64,000 bases of DNA, from assembly GCF_001699815.1 (NCBI RefSeq), contig NZ_MCGB01000020.1:1-64000 (forward strand). Direction: 5' to 3'. This document shows, piece after piece, positions 18,218 through 25,758 of this stretch. This stretch comes from Ralstonia pickettii. GTDB taxonomy: Bacteria > Pseudomonadota > Gammaproteobacteria > Burkholderiales > Burkholderiaceae. The notes beneath the pieces were generated by a model. It searched no databases. It saw nothing but the letters and a program-made list of their open reading frames with translations, and was not told the origin of the DNA. Each line of letters starts with the position of its first letter. Position 1 is the stretch's first letter. A program made the position numbers and the translations under genes.

Positions 18218-19357
18218 TCAGTGTGTCGCGGTGGATGCAGAGGAAGTGACGTCGGGTGCATCTGCCATCGACTGGTACGCCGTCACCTCCAGATCGTAGC
18301 CGACCATGCTCGGCAGTTTGAGCGGCGAGGCCAGCACACGCATTTTGCCCACACCCACGTCCTTGAGGATTTGCGCGCCGATGCCGTAGATGCGCGGATC
18401 GGGTTTCGTACGCGGGCGCTCATGCGGCGCGTCCAGCGCGGAGAACTGCGTGAACAGCCGGTCCGCCGAATCGCCGCAATTGAGCAGCACGACCACGCCG
18501 GTCGGGGCAGCCTGGATGGCACGCAGGGCAGCGGGCACGCTCCACGAGTGCGTCGTGCGCTGGCACTCGAGCAGGTCCAGCACCGAGAGGGGTTCATGTA
18601 CGCGCACCAGCGTTTCGGTGTCCGGCGTCGGCGTGCCCTTGACCAGCGCCAGATGGGCGCGGCCGGCCGCCCGATCGCGGAAGGCGACGGCGTGGAACGT
18701 GCCGAACTGCGTCTCCATCGTGCGCTCGCCGACGCGCTCGACGATGCTCTCGGTGCGGCTGCGGTATTGGATCATGTCGGCAATCGTGCCGATCTTCAGG
18801 CCGTGTTTCTTGGCGAATTCCACGAGGTCCGGCAAGCGCGCCATGGTGCCGTCGTCCTTCAGGATCTCGCAGATTACGGCGGCGGGTGTCAGGCCCGCCA
18901 TGGCGGTCAGGTCGCAACCGGCTTCGGTGTGGCCGGCGCGCATCAGCACGCCGCCCTTCTGGGCCCGCAGCGGGAAGATGTGGCCCGGGTTCACCAGGTC
19001 AGACGGTTTGGCGTTCTTGGCGGCCGCCACCTGAATGGTGCGTGCGCGGTCGGCCGCGGAAATACCAGTGGTCACGCCTTCGGCCGCTTCGATCGATACG
19101 GTGAAATTGGTGCCGAACTGCGTACCGTTGCGGCTTGCCATCATCGGCAGGTCGAGCTGGTCGCAGTGCTCTTCGGTGAGCGTCAGGCACACCAGGCCAC
19201 GCGCGTGCGTGACCATGAAGTTGATGGCTTCCGGCGTGACAAAGTCGCTCGCCAGGATCAGGTCGCCTTCGTTCTCACGGTCTTCCTCGTCGACCAGGAT
19301 GACCATGCGGCCGGCGCGGATTTCGGCAATGATTTCTTCGACTGTGGCGATCGACAT
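18218..19357 (-). CDS. ribB: 3,4-dihydroxy-2-butanone 4-phosphate synthase with degenerate GTP cyclohydrolase II domain
   Basis: A 379-aa two-domain protein. The N-terminal domain (1 to about 205) is an intact DHBP synthase: DEEDRENEGDL at 23-33 and GHTEAGCDL carry the metal and substrate residues. It makes the four-carbon unit of riboflavin from ribulose 5-phosphate. The C-terminal domain resembles GTP cyclohydrolase II but lacks its zinc-binding cysteines (the SLRCDCG block of RibA) and the GDVFGS-type active-site run. It should therefore be inactive, a RibBX-type architecture. A functional ribA must then lie elsewhere. The ATG at 19357 gives the usual MSIATVEEII start. A TACAAT -10 candidate lies 87 bp upstream (19444-19449). 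No FMN riboswitch is evident. Confidence 0.93.
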   Translation of the reverse strand: MSIATVEEIIAEIRAGRMVILVDEEDRENEGDLILASDFVTPEAINFMVTHARGLVCLTLTEEHCDQLDLPMMASRNGTQFGTNFTVSIEAAEGVTTGISAADRARTIQVAAAKNAKPSDLVNPGHIFPLRAQKGGVLMRAGHTEAGCDLTAMAGLTPAAVICEILKDDGTMARLPDLVEFAKKHGLKIGTIADMIQYRSRTESIVERVGERTMETQFGTFHAVAFRDRAAGRAHLALVKGTPTPDTETLVRVHEPLSVLDLLECQRTTHSWSVPAALRAIQAAPTGVVVLLNCGDSADRLFTQFSALDAPHERPRTKPDPRIYGIGAQILKDVGVGKMRVLASPLKLPSMVGYDLEVTAYQSMADAPDVTSSASTATH

Positions 19358-19484
19358 GGCGTAGCAGGGGTGCGCGCCGCCGGTCAACTCCCGTCAATCG
19401 GTGATTTCGGGGGCCGTGCGACTGCGTAGATGGGAAGCCTGCTATTGTACGCCAAGGCGGCCCCAAGCCAGTGGGGCCAATGGT

Positions 19485-20138
19485 TCAAACGGCTGCCAGG
19501 GGTTGTGTGCCCACGGGCAGGCCAATAGCGGCGTGGGTGAGCATGCGCTCCACGTAGCGGGCGATCAGGTCGATCTCCAGGTTGACCTGGCTGCCGGCCT
19601 TCAGGTGCTTGAGCGTGGTGACTGCCACGGTGTGCGGGATCAGATTGATCGAGAACTCGCAGCCGTCGGCATCGTCCCGGACGGAATTGACCGTAAGCGA
19701 CACGCCGTTCACCACCACGGAGCCCTTGTAGGCCAGATACTTGCCCAGCTCTACCGGAGCCCGCACGCGCAGTTCGTGCGATTCGTTGACCGGCGCGAAG
19801 TATGTGACCGTGCCCAGGCCGTCCACATGGCCGGATACGAGGTGCCCGCCGATGTGGTCAGCCAAGCGCAGAGCCTTCTCCAGATTGACCTCGCCGGGGC
19901 GTTCCAGTCCGACCGTCTTGGACAGCGATTCGCGCGATACATCCACGTCGAAGCGGGTCTCGGTTTTGGCGACGACCGTCATGCATGCGCCCTGGATGGC
20001 AATCGAATCGCCCAAGGCCACGTCGGCTAGCGGCAGGCCGCCGGCGTCGATGGACAAGCGCACGCCGGCATCGGCGTTGTCGCCAAGCGGCGAGACGGTT
20101 TCAATACGGCCAACTGCGGCGACGATTCCGGTGAACAT
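19485..20138 (-). CDS. ribE: Riboflavin synthase, alpha subunit
   Basis: A 217-aa riboflavin synthase that dismutates two lumazine molecules into riboflavin. The family start MFTGIV fixes the ATG at 20138 rather than the in-frame TTG two codons earlier. The two lumazine-binding repeats are visible: GACMTVV then RESLSKTVGLERPGEVNLEKAL in the first, and SVVVNGVSLTVN then NLIPHT in the second, with GHLVSGHVDG between them. It starts 6 nt after the ribD stop. Confidence 0.96.
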   Translation of the reverse strand: MFTGIVAAVGRIETVSPLGDNADAGVRLSIDAGGLPLADVALGDSIAIQGACMTVVAKTETRFDVDVSRESLSKTVGLERPGEVNLEKALRLADHIGGHLVSGHVDGLGTVTYFAPVNESHELRVRAPVELGKYLAYKGSVVVNGVSLTVNSVRDDADGCEFSINLIPHTVAVTTLKHLKAGSQVNLEIDLIARYVERMLTHAAIGLPVGTQPLAAV

Positions 20139-20144
20139 AAGCAA

Positions 20145-21257
20145 TCAATCCGTCGGGTTGCGGCGCGCCAGGATGCGGAGATCGCCCCCGATGCGCGAGA
20201 TATCGTGAAAGAAGAATTCGGCCGCGCCTTCCAGCGTCTGCAGCGGCCCCATATTGAACATGCCCTGGCCCGAGCCGAGCACCTTGGGTGCCAGATAGAC
20301 GAGGATCTCGTCAACCAGCCCTTCGCGCAGCAGCGAGCCGTTGAGTTTGAAGCCGGCTTCGACGTGCAGCTCGTTGATTTCGCGGCGACCCAGTTCGCGC
20401 AGGACTGCGGCCAGATCGACTTTTCCTGCGGCGTTCGGCAGCAGGATGACCTCCGCGCCGCGCTCGCTCAACGCACGCATGCGGCCAGCTTCGGGTTGAG
20501 CGGCAAAAATGAGCGTCGGCTCGTGGTGCCCATCTGCGGTGAGGATGTGGGCGTCGAGTGGCACGTCCAGCGCCGAGTCGATCAGCACGCGGCGAGGCTG
20601 GCGCGGCGTGTTGATGGCGCGCACGGTCAGTCGCGGATTGTCTTCGCGCACCGTGCCGATACCGGTGAGGATGGCACAGGCGCGCGCGCGCCAGCGGTGG
20701 CCGTCGTTGCGCGCCTCGGTTTCGGTAATCCACTGGCTGATGCCGTTGTCCAGCGCGGTGCGGCCGTCCAGCGAAGCGCCGACCTTCACACGCACCCAGG
20801 GCGTGCCGCGCGTCATGCGCGAAACGAAACCGATGTTCAGCTCACGCGCCTCCCGCTCCAGCAGCCCGCAGCGCACGTCGACCCCGGCATCGCGCAGCTT
20901 CTGCAAGCCGCGTCCGGAGACAGCGGGGTTTGGATCTTCCATGGCCGCCACCACGCGGGTGATCCCCGCTTCGACGAGACGATCCGCGCAGGGCGGGGTG
21001 CGGCCAAAGTGGCTGCAGGGCTCCAGCGTCACATAGGCGGTGGCGCCGCGCACGTCCTGGCCGCGCGACTGAGCATCCTTGATGGCTTGGATTTCAGCGT
21101 GGTCCTGTCCGGCGGGTTGCGTGTAGCCCTCGCCGATGACGGTGTCGTCTCGCACGATCACGCATCCGACGCGCGGGTTGGGCGTGGTGGTGAACAAGCC
21201 CTTCTCGGCCAGCGCCAGGGCGCGCTGCATCATGGCGTGGTCGAAGTCGGAGAACAT
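20145..21257 (-). CDS. ribD: Bifunctional pyrimidine deaminase/reductase RibD
   Basis: A 370-aa bifunctional enzyme for the second and third steps of riboflavin synthesis. The deaminase zinc site is His53-Ala-Glu55 with Cys81 and Cys90 in PCSHFGRTPPC. The reductase domain starts at about 150 (VRVKVGASLDGRTAL) and contains the HVEAG block. It opens the rib run but has no SD sequence, and it lies only 24 nt downstream of a pseudopilin gene on the same strand. Its promoter is therefore either inside the pilin genes or shared with them. Confidence 0.95.
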   Translation of the reverse strand: MFSDFDHAMMQRALALAEKGLFTTTPNPRVGCVIVRDDTVIGEGYTQPAGQDHAEIQAIKDAQSRGQDVRGATAYVTLEPCSHFGRTPPCADRLVEAGITRVVAAMEDPNPAVSGRGLQKLRDAGVDVRCGLLEREARELNIGFVSRMTRGTPWVRVKVGASLDGRTALDNGISQWITETEARNDGHRWRARACAILTGIGTVREDNPRLTVRAINTPRQPRRVLIDSALDVPLDAHILTADGHHEPTLIFAAQPEAGRMRALSERGAEVILLPNAAGKVDLAAVLRELGRREINELHVEAGFKLNGSLLREGLVDEILVYLAPKVLGSGQGMFNMGPLQTLEGAAEFFFHDISRIGGDLRILARRNPTD

Positions 21258-21281
21258 GAGCAAAAAATGCGGGAGTTTGGG

Positions 21282-21854
21282 TTAATCGTCGTTAGCCGAG
21301 GCGCTGGCGCCGCACGTTTTGGTGTCCTTGGCCGGATCGCAGATGCGGGCGCGGCCTGCGGAGCTGATGCGGACCCGCCGCTCATGTGCTCCAGATCGGA
21401 TTGTCAGCGTGCCGTAGAGCTGGCTGCCGTTACGCTGTCGCGAGTATCCCACAGGTGCAAAAGAGAGGGTGTCGACATCCCGCTGTGACGCCGTGAACGC
21501 AAATTCGACGGGCGGCACCACAGGCGGCGACACGCGCATCAAGATATCTTCGGTGCCGGGTTCAAGCGGCGTCGCCTGGGTTTGCGGCGAGGGCATCATA
21601 TACAACGCCCATCCCGACGACCAACCCTGCTCAGCGTTGCACGGGCCGAGGTGAACCCACGCACGCTGATTGCGCGACATGGTCTGCGCCAGCGAGATCG
21701 CGCTGACAAAGCGGTCGGCCAGAACGACGACAGTCTCGCGTTGCCACCAATTCAACGCGGCGGGCGCGGCGAACATCGCAAGGATCGATATCACGCTCAG
21801 GACGACGACGAGCTCAGCCAGCGTGAACCCGGCCCGCAGACGAGACGCGTTCAT
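21282..21854 (-). CDS. GspH/FimT family pseudopilin
   Basis: A 190-aa type IV pseudopilin. After a 7-9 residue basic leader (MNASRLRAG) comes the class III cleavage site G^FTLAE with Glu at +5, then a 20-residue hydrophobic helix. The C-terminal globular part has the GspH/FimT character. It starts in an ATGA overlap with the PilE-like gene upstream (ATG at 21854, stop at 21851-21853), so translation is coupled; the ATG three codons further up is disfavoured. It is the last of five minus-strand minor pilins. Confidence 0.85.
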   Translation of the reverse strand: MNASRLRAGFTLAELVVVLSVISILAMFAAPAALNWWQRETVVVLADRFVSAISLAQTMSRNQRAWVHLGPCNAEQGWSSGWALYMMPSPQTQATPLEPGTEDILMRVSPPVVPPVEFAFTASQRDVDTLSFAPVGYSRQRNGSQLYGTLTIRSGAHERRVRISSAGRARICDPAKDTKTCGASASANDD

Positions 21855-22255
21855 GGCCAGCATGCGGGCGATGCCGGTTGGCGCGCATTGCCGATCTGCG
21901 TGAACCGTTCGCCGGTGTTGCGCAGGATAAGCGCGCCGCAGTCGGTGCCCGCGTGCACCGGCTGGGCGACGACTTCAATGCAATGTGCGGCAGCACGCCC
22001 ATCGCACGGGCCAGCAAGCAAGTGATAGCCGGAGATGTATTCCGGAATGTTGGCCGGTGAGGAGCTATTGCCTGTGTGCGCATACTGGCGTTCCAATTCC
22101 ACCATGGTTGAGACCAGCGCCGCATGCGCCGCAGTCCGCCGCGCGCGCTCATGGTGTCTCGACCAGGTTTGTATGGCGGCGCCGGTCAATAACGCAGCGA
22201 TGGCCAATGCGATCGTAAGCTCGACAAGCGTGAATGCGGCATGGCGATACTTCAT
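21851..22255 (-). CDS. PilE-like minor pilin
   Basis: A 134-aa pilin-like protein with leader MKYRHA, cleavage before FTLVEL (the residue at -1 is Ala instead of the usual Gly) and a hydrophobic helix. A PilE/ComP-like C-terminal region has paired cysteines (CDG, CIEV, CGAL). The start overlaps the PilX-like stop as ATGA, and its own stop overlaps the next gene the same way. The Ala at -1 is unusual but tolerated by some PilD peptidases; whether it is processed is an open question. Confidence 0.8.
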   Translation of the reverse strand: MKYRHAAFTLVELTIALAIAALLTGAAIQTWSRHHERARRTAAHAALVSTMVELERQYAHTGNSSSPANIPEYISGYHLLAGPCDGRAAAHCIEVVAQPVHAGTDCGALILRNTGERFTQIGNARQPASPACWP

Positions 22256-23043
22256 CGTAAGCCCTCCTCGATCAGCTCACGCCAGTTCAGGGGGCCGAGC
22301 ATGAAGGTTTGCGAATGGGGGGCGGTTGCGTCGTGCCGGTCGCTTGTGGTGTAGACGCGTTGTGTCACCGTGCCACTGGGTCGAATGGTGGGCAGTGCAG
22401 CTTCGGTGGTGGTCTGAGGCGTGGATGTATGGCGCGGCACTCGGGGGCGGAAGACTGTTTGCAGCACGACACTGACCGCGGGGTCGGCGCCAAATCCTGC
22501 TGCCGTGATGCGATACAACCATGGCGGTGGCGTGTCATCGCTATGCTGAGTTTGGCCGGGCCATCGATCGGGAATCGGCTCAATGACGTACCGCGCAGTG
22601 CGGCCGGCAATGCGCTGAGTGCCTGGGAGGCGTGCGTCGATCTCTACGGCGTGGGTGGTCGCATCAAGCAGTCGCGCCAACGTCCAGAGCGATTGGTCGG
22701 GTTGCGGCTGACATAACCCAAGCGAGCCGTCGTTGCCGCACGTTCCCAGCAGGAAGCCGCGTCTCAAAACCGGATCCAGTGCGGCGATACGTTCCCGTGG
22801 CAAGGCCGCCATACATTGGAGGTTCGTGGGCGTTTCGGTGGCGACGGACAGTTCGCACTCCGCCGCATTCAGCGCCATTTCCGCGCCGTATTTGGCCAAG
22901 GCACGATCGGCCGTGAGAGACGTGCGGTGCCGTTGATCCAACACCAGATGGAAGGTCGCCATGGTCAGCAGGCCGAGCAACGCCATCGCAGGCATCACCA
23001 CCATCATCGAGAAACCACCCGCTTTGGCGCTATCGCTCAACAT
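22252..23043 (-). CDS. PilX-like minor pilin (GspK-like), 263 aa
   Basis: The N-terminus reads AGG^FSMMVVMPAMALLGLLTM: a class III leader and hydrophobic helix without Glu at +5. That is the hallmark of PilX/GspK tip pseudopilins. The remaining 220 residues contain several cysteines (CELS, CMAA, CGND, CQPQ). They have no close resemblance to the PilX encoded at 26.8 kb beyond the helix. The start overlaps the end of the PilW-like gene by 7 nt. By analogy with GspI-J-K complexes it should cap or prime a pilus together with its neighbours. Confidence 0.75.
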   Translation of the reverse strand: MLSDSAKAGGFSMMVVMPAMALLGLLTMATFHLVLDQRHRTSLTADRALAKYGAEMALNAAECELSVATETPTNLQCMAALPRERIAALDPVLRRGFLLGTCGNDGSLGLCQPQPDQSLWTLARLLDATTHAVEIDARLPGTQRIAGRTARYVIEPIPDRWPGQTQHSDDTPPPWLYRITAAGFGADPAVSVVLQTVFRPRVPRHTSTPQTTTEAALPTIRPSGTVTQRVYTTSDRHDATAPHSQTFMLGPLNWRELIEEGLR

Positions 23044-23969
23044 ACGTCCACGTCGCAGGCGAGCGGATTGCGCAAGCGTACCGTTGCAGTGAAAACGGCA
23101 CGACGGCGTTGGGTTTCGGTTGGCGTGAACTCCAAGTCCTGTGCGTTGGCGCCTTCAACTCGCTGGAGGTCGGGAAATAGCGCGAGTGTGGCCGTGGTCT
23201 TGGTGGCTGACCTGGGCGTGTTGTAGTCGCCGCGAACGACCAGCGCGATGTGCACGGCTTGAACCCGGCGCCATTGCTCGGTGGTCAGCGAGCGCGCGGA
23301 CAGTGTCGTGCTTGAGGTGCCGCCAGCGGTGCGAACCTCATACAGAAGCTGCATTGTTTCGACGCCGCGGACCATGCCATTGGATGTCCATCGGCCCGCC
23401 ACAGTCTGACCGGCTTGATGCCTTCGCGACCGGCACATGAGTTGCGGTTCTTGATCCGTCGCTCGGGCGAGATAGAGCAGCATGTATCCCGCGCGCTGGC
23501 CGTCGCTGCCGTTTTGAACGGGCTCAGCGACCCCGTAGCCGGAGCAATCGATGATGCTGTCGTCAGCTCGCTGCGAGTTGGTATGCATGCTACGGCCTGC
23601 AAAGCGGACCAGCACGGCATCGCTGTTTCGGATGCCACTGCCGTTGCAGCCAAGGACTTCCGCTTCGGAAGGGGTGCAACTGTCCGCACCTTGAATCGAT
23701 AGCGTCGCCTTCGCGTCTGGCCATCGGCGCTCTGGCGATGCTGCTGGCGTATCGGTTGCCCACCCTGCATGCTGCAGTGCCATTGTCAGCAGTTCCAGTG
23801 CTTGCGTGCCGCGGCTTTCGATCAGGGCATTGTCGGCAACGCGCTGATAGCTTGCACGGGCCAGGAGTGCCAGTTGCAACGCGATGCCAAGCACGATCAG
23901 CCCGACCAGCGTGCCGATCAGCAACTCCACAAGCGTCGCGCCCCGCCGAGCATGAGAGAGGCGGCACAT
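23037..23969 (-). CDS. PilW-like minor pilin
   Basis: A 310-aa minor pilin of the PilW/GspJ type: leader MCRLSHARRG, then ATLVELLIGTLVGLIVLGIAL with Glu at +5 and a long hydrophobic helix. The globular domain resembles PilW (ALQHAGWATD, GNDSVLVRF-like and LYEVRT segments). It begins one base after the short PilV-like gene ends and overlaps the PilX-like gene. Compared with the PilW at 25.8 kb it is shorter and divergent. Confidence 0.8.
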   Translation of the reverse strand: MCRLSHARRGATLVELLIGTLVGLIVLGIALQLALLARASYQRVADNALIESRGTQALELLTMALQHAGWATDTPAASPERRWPDAKATLSIQGADSCTPSEAEVLGCNGSGIRNSDAVLVRFAGRSMHTNSQRADDSIIDCSGYGVAEPVQNGSDGQRAGYMLLYLARATDQEPQLMCRSRRHQAGQTVAGRWTSNGMVRGVETMQLLYEVRTAGGTSSTTLSARSLTTEQWRRVQAVHIALVVRGDYNTPRSATKTTATLALFPDLQRVEGANAQDLEFTPTETQRRRAVFTATVRLRNPLACDVDVC

Positions 23970-23970
23970 G

Positions 23971-24171
23971 TCAGTGCACGTTTGCGGATTCGACCCCGTT
24001 GTTTTGCGTTCGAACGTCGGTCGATAGCTGACGCAGGCTTTGGCTGGCGGTCTCCATCCGTTCCAGTGCGGTCAGGGTGCCCGCTGCACACAGGGACAAT
24101 ACGGCGAGTGCGACAAGGGATTCGAGCAGGATGGCGCCGTGTTGGCGCTTGACGTGATGGCAGACAGGCAT
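23971..24171 (-). CDS. Short PilV-like pseudopilin, 66 aa
   Basis: A very small pseudopilin: leader MPVCHHVKRQHG, cleavage before AILLESLVALAVLSLCAAG with Glu at +5, and only about 35 residues after the hydrophobic helix. That is less than half of the plus-strand PilV (167 aa). The ATG at 24171 is used; the frame extends upstream only through a TTG. It is the first gene of the minus-strand pilin set. It is either a truncated PilV or a stalk-only pseudopilin; the intact reading frame and tight junctions argue against simple decay. Confidence 0.65.
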   Translation of the reverse strand: MPVCHHVKRQHGAILLESLVALAVLSLCAAGTLTALERMETASQSLRQLSTDVRTQNNGVESANVH

Positions 24172-24613
24172 GAGTCGACGGACACTTGGAAAGTCGCTCA
24201 AGTTAGTGTGAATTTGGCCGTATAACTGTCATATCTGGTCAATACCCTCTCCGGGAGTCGGGGGCACGGCGTCCCATGCAGCGACGGATCGTTGGTTTTT
24301 CACCAACACTAGCCTTCCCGAATCTCGCGGTTGAAGGAGGGGGTTGTTGACACTTTTTGACTAATTCCCCACTATTCCGGGGATGCATCTGCCTGGGCTT
24401 TTTTGTCGCGCAGATGATCACGTTCACGGGGGTCGGACGTGAGCCATCCTAGAAGAACTCAAATCAGTTCCAAATCGGCAGCGCGCGAACTCGGTTGCGT
24501 CGTGACTGCCGCATAAAACAATAGTCGGGGGTTCGAGTCATGCTTAACGGGATCTCGCCCATTGGGCGATGTGGGTGCGCGATCAGGCAACGGCATTCCG
24601 GCTGAGAGTTGAG
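24172..24613. other. Intergenic region between divergent pilin clusters
   Basis: About 440 bp without a convincing gene, more AT-rich than its surroundings. It holds a TTGACA (24347-24352) with a poor -10. The repeat CATCTGC/GCAGATG (24386-24392 and 24410-24416) flanks a T-run. A short hairpin TCGCCC-att-GGGCGA (24555-24569) overlaps the earliest possible fimT start. Both pilin operons must be driven from here. Confidence 0.5.
24495..24522 (+). promoter_or_regulatory. Possible promoter of the plus-strand pilin operon
   Basis: TTGCGT (24495-24500) and AACAAT (24517-24522) are 16 bp apart, four of six matches each. Start would be near 24529. It is the best sigma-70-like pair close to fimT, but a sigma-54 or other promoter is not excluded. 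Confidence 0.3.
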
Positions 24614-25258
24614 ATGCGCGCATTGGTTCGCGGTTCTCTTTTCGCCCTTTGGTTTCGCAAAGTCGTTCAGGCTCACCCGAGCTTGGTATCGGCGCGACTG
24701 CGCTATTCGCGCGCACTACAAGGCCAATCGGGCGGCTCGCCTATTGTCACGACATTATTGGCAACTCGCGGCTTCACGCTGACCGAGCTAATGGTGGTCT
24801 TGGCGATTCTCGCCATTCTCTTGGTGGTCGCGATCCCTTCTTTCGCACCGATGCTGCGTAGCAATCGTGTTTTTGCTGTGCAAACTGAGGTCATGTCCTC
24901 GCTCGCTTTGGCGCGAAGCGAGGCCGCTAAACGCGGCATTCCAGTGAGCGTGGTTTTGTCAGGCGCGTCTGGAGTGGTAGGTAACGAATGGGGCGCGGGT
25001 TGGTCTGTCTGGGTCGATTTAAATGCCAACGGGGTGGTTGATAGTGGGGAGGTGTTGCGTGCACACGATGCCTTGCCACCTGGGTTCACGCTGAGCGTGC
25101 CGAACAACGGCGCTCTCAAGTTCGATGCCCATGGTTTTCTGTCGCCGGCCGTGCTGCGCCAATTGAAGGTGTGTTCCACCGCCAGCGGTACGTCGGGATA
25201 TCAAATCACGATTCAGCCGAACGGACTGGTCGATGCTGCCAGCGCAACGTGCCCATGA
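24614..25258 (+). CDS. fimT: FimT/FimU family minor pilin
   Basis: The mature protein starts at F in TRG^FTLTELMVVLAILAILLVVAIPSF, with Glu at +5 and a FimT/GspH-type globular domain ending in a C-x(n)-C pair (CSTASG to SATCP). It initiates the pilus tip complex with PilV, PilW and PilX. The start is uncertain. ATGs at 24569 and 24614 give unusually long leaders of 69 and 54 residues, while an in-frame TTG at 24758 gives a normal five-residue leader (MATRG) and a usual total of about 166 aa. No candidate has a strong SD. It ends in an ATGA overlap with pilV. Confidence 0.8.
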   Translation: MRALVRGSLFALWFRKVVQAHPSLVSARLRYSRALQGQSGGSPIVTTLLATRGFTLTELMVVLAILAILLVVAIPSFAPMLRSNRVFAVQTEVMSSLALARSEAAKRGIPVSVVLSGASGVVGNEWGAGWSVWVDLNANGVVDSGEVLRAHDALPPGFTLSVPNNGALKFDAHGFLSPAVLRQLKVCSTASGTSGYQITIQPNGLVDAASATCP

Positions 25259-25758
25259 ATGCTCGCCCCCTGAATTCCACTGCACGAGGCTACGCGCTGT
25301 TGGAAGCGCTGATTGCGCTTCTGGTCATTTCTGTCGGCTTAATCGGGTTCTCACGCTTGCAATTGATCGGGATGTCCAGTTCGAACATTTCCACGCAACG
25401 AAGCAAAGCCGTTTACTTGGCGTATGAGATAAGCGACAGAATACGCGCTAACCTTACGGGCTATTCTGCGGGCGCCTACAGCAGCCTGTCGGGTGCCGCT
25501 AGCAATCCCAATTGTGTGTCGAATTCAGCGGGCTGCTCGGCAGCGCAAATTGCTCAGAACGACTACTACGAGTGGTCGAACGAGCTTAGTACGCAGCTTC
25601 CGCAAGGTGCTGGTGTGGTTTGCTTGACCAGCAAAATATCGCCGACTGCGACGCCCACCGCGCCTGGCTGTGACGGTGGCGGAAACGTGTACGCCGTTAT
25701 GGTCTGGTGGACCGAGAACGGCCAGCAACAGATGCTCTCGCAGAGCTTCAAGCCATGA
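25255..25758 (+). CDS. pilV: Type IV pilus minor pilin PilV
   Basis: A 167-aa PilV: leader MNARPLNSTARG, then YALLEALIALLVISVGLIGF with Glu at +5, followed by the PilV-typical segment RLQLIGMSSSNIS and YLAYEISDRIRAN. It joins PilW and PilX in the tip complex that carries PilY1. ATGA overlaps tie it to both fimT and pilW, so the five genes are translated as a coupled set. Confidence 0.92.
   Translation: MNARPLNSTARGYALLEALIALLVISVGLIGFSRLQLIGMSSSNISTQRSKAVYLAYEISDRIRANLTGYSAGAYSSLSGAASNPNCVSNSAGCSAAQIAQNDYYEWSNELSTQLPQGAGVVCLTSKISPTATPTAPGCDGGGNVYAVMVWWTENGQQQMLSQSFKP

Noticed and set aside
17174-19429. A 751-codon open frame on the plus strand across the rib operon
   Set aside because: It is antisense to nusB, ribH and ribB, has no recognisable domain and no start context.
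19358-19484. Possible FMN riboswitch before ribB
   Set aside because: The gap is short and I cannot find the conserved RFN core; a GGCCCC/GGGGCC hairpin there is too simple.
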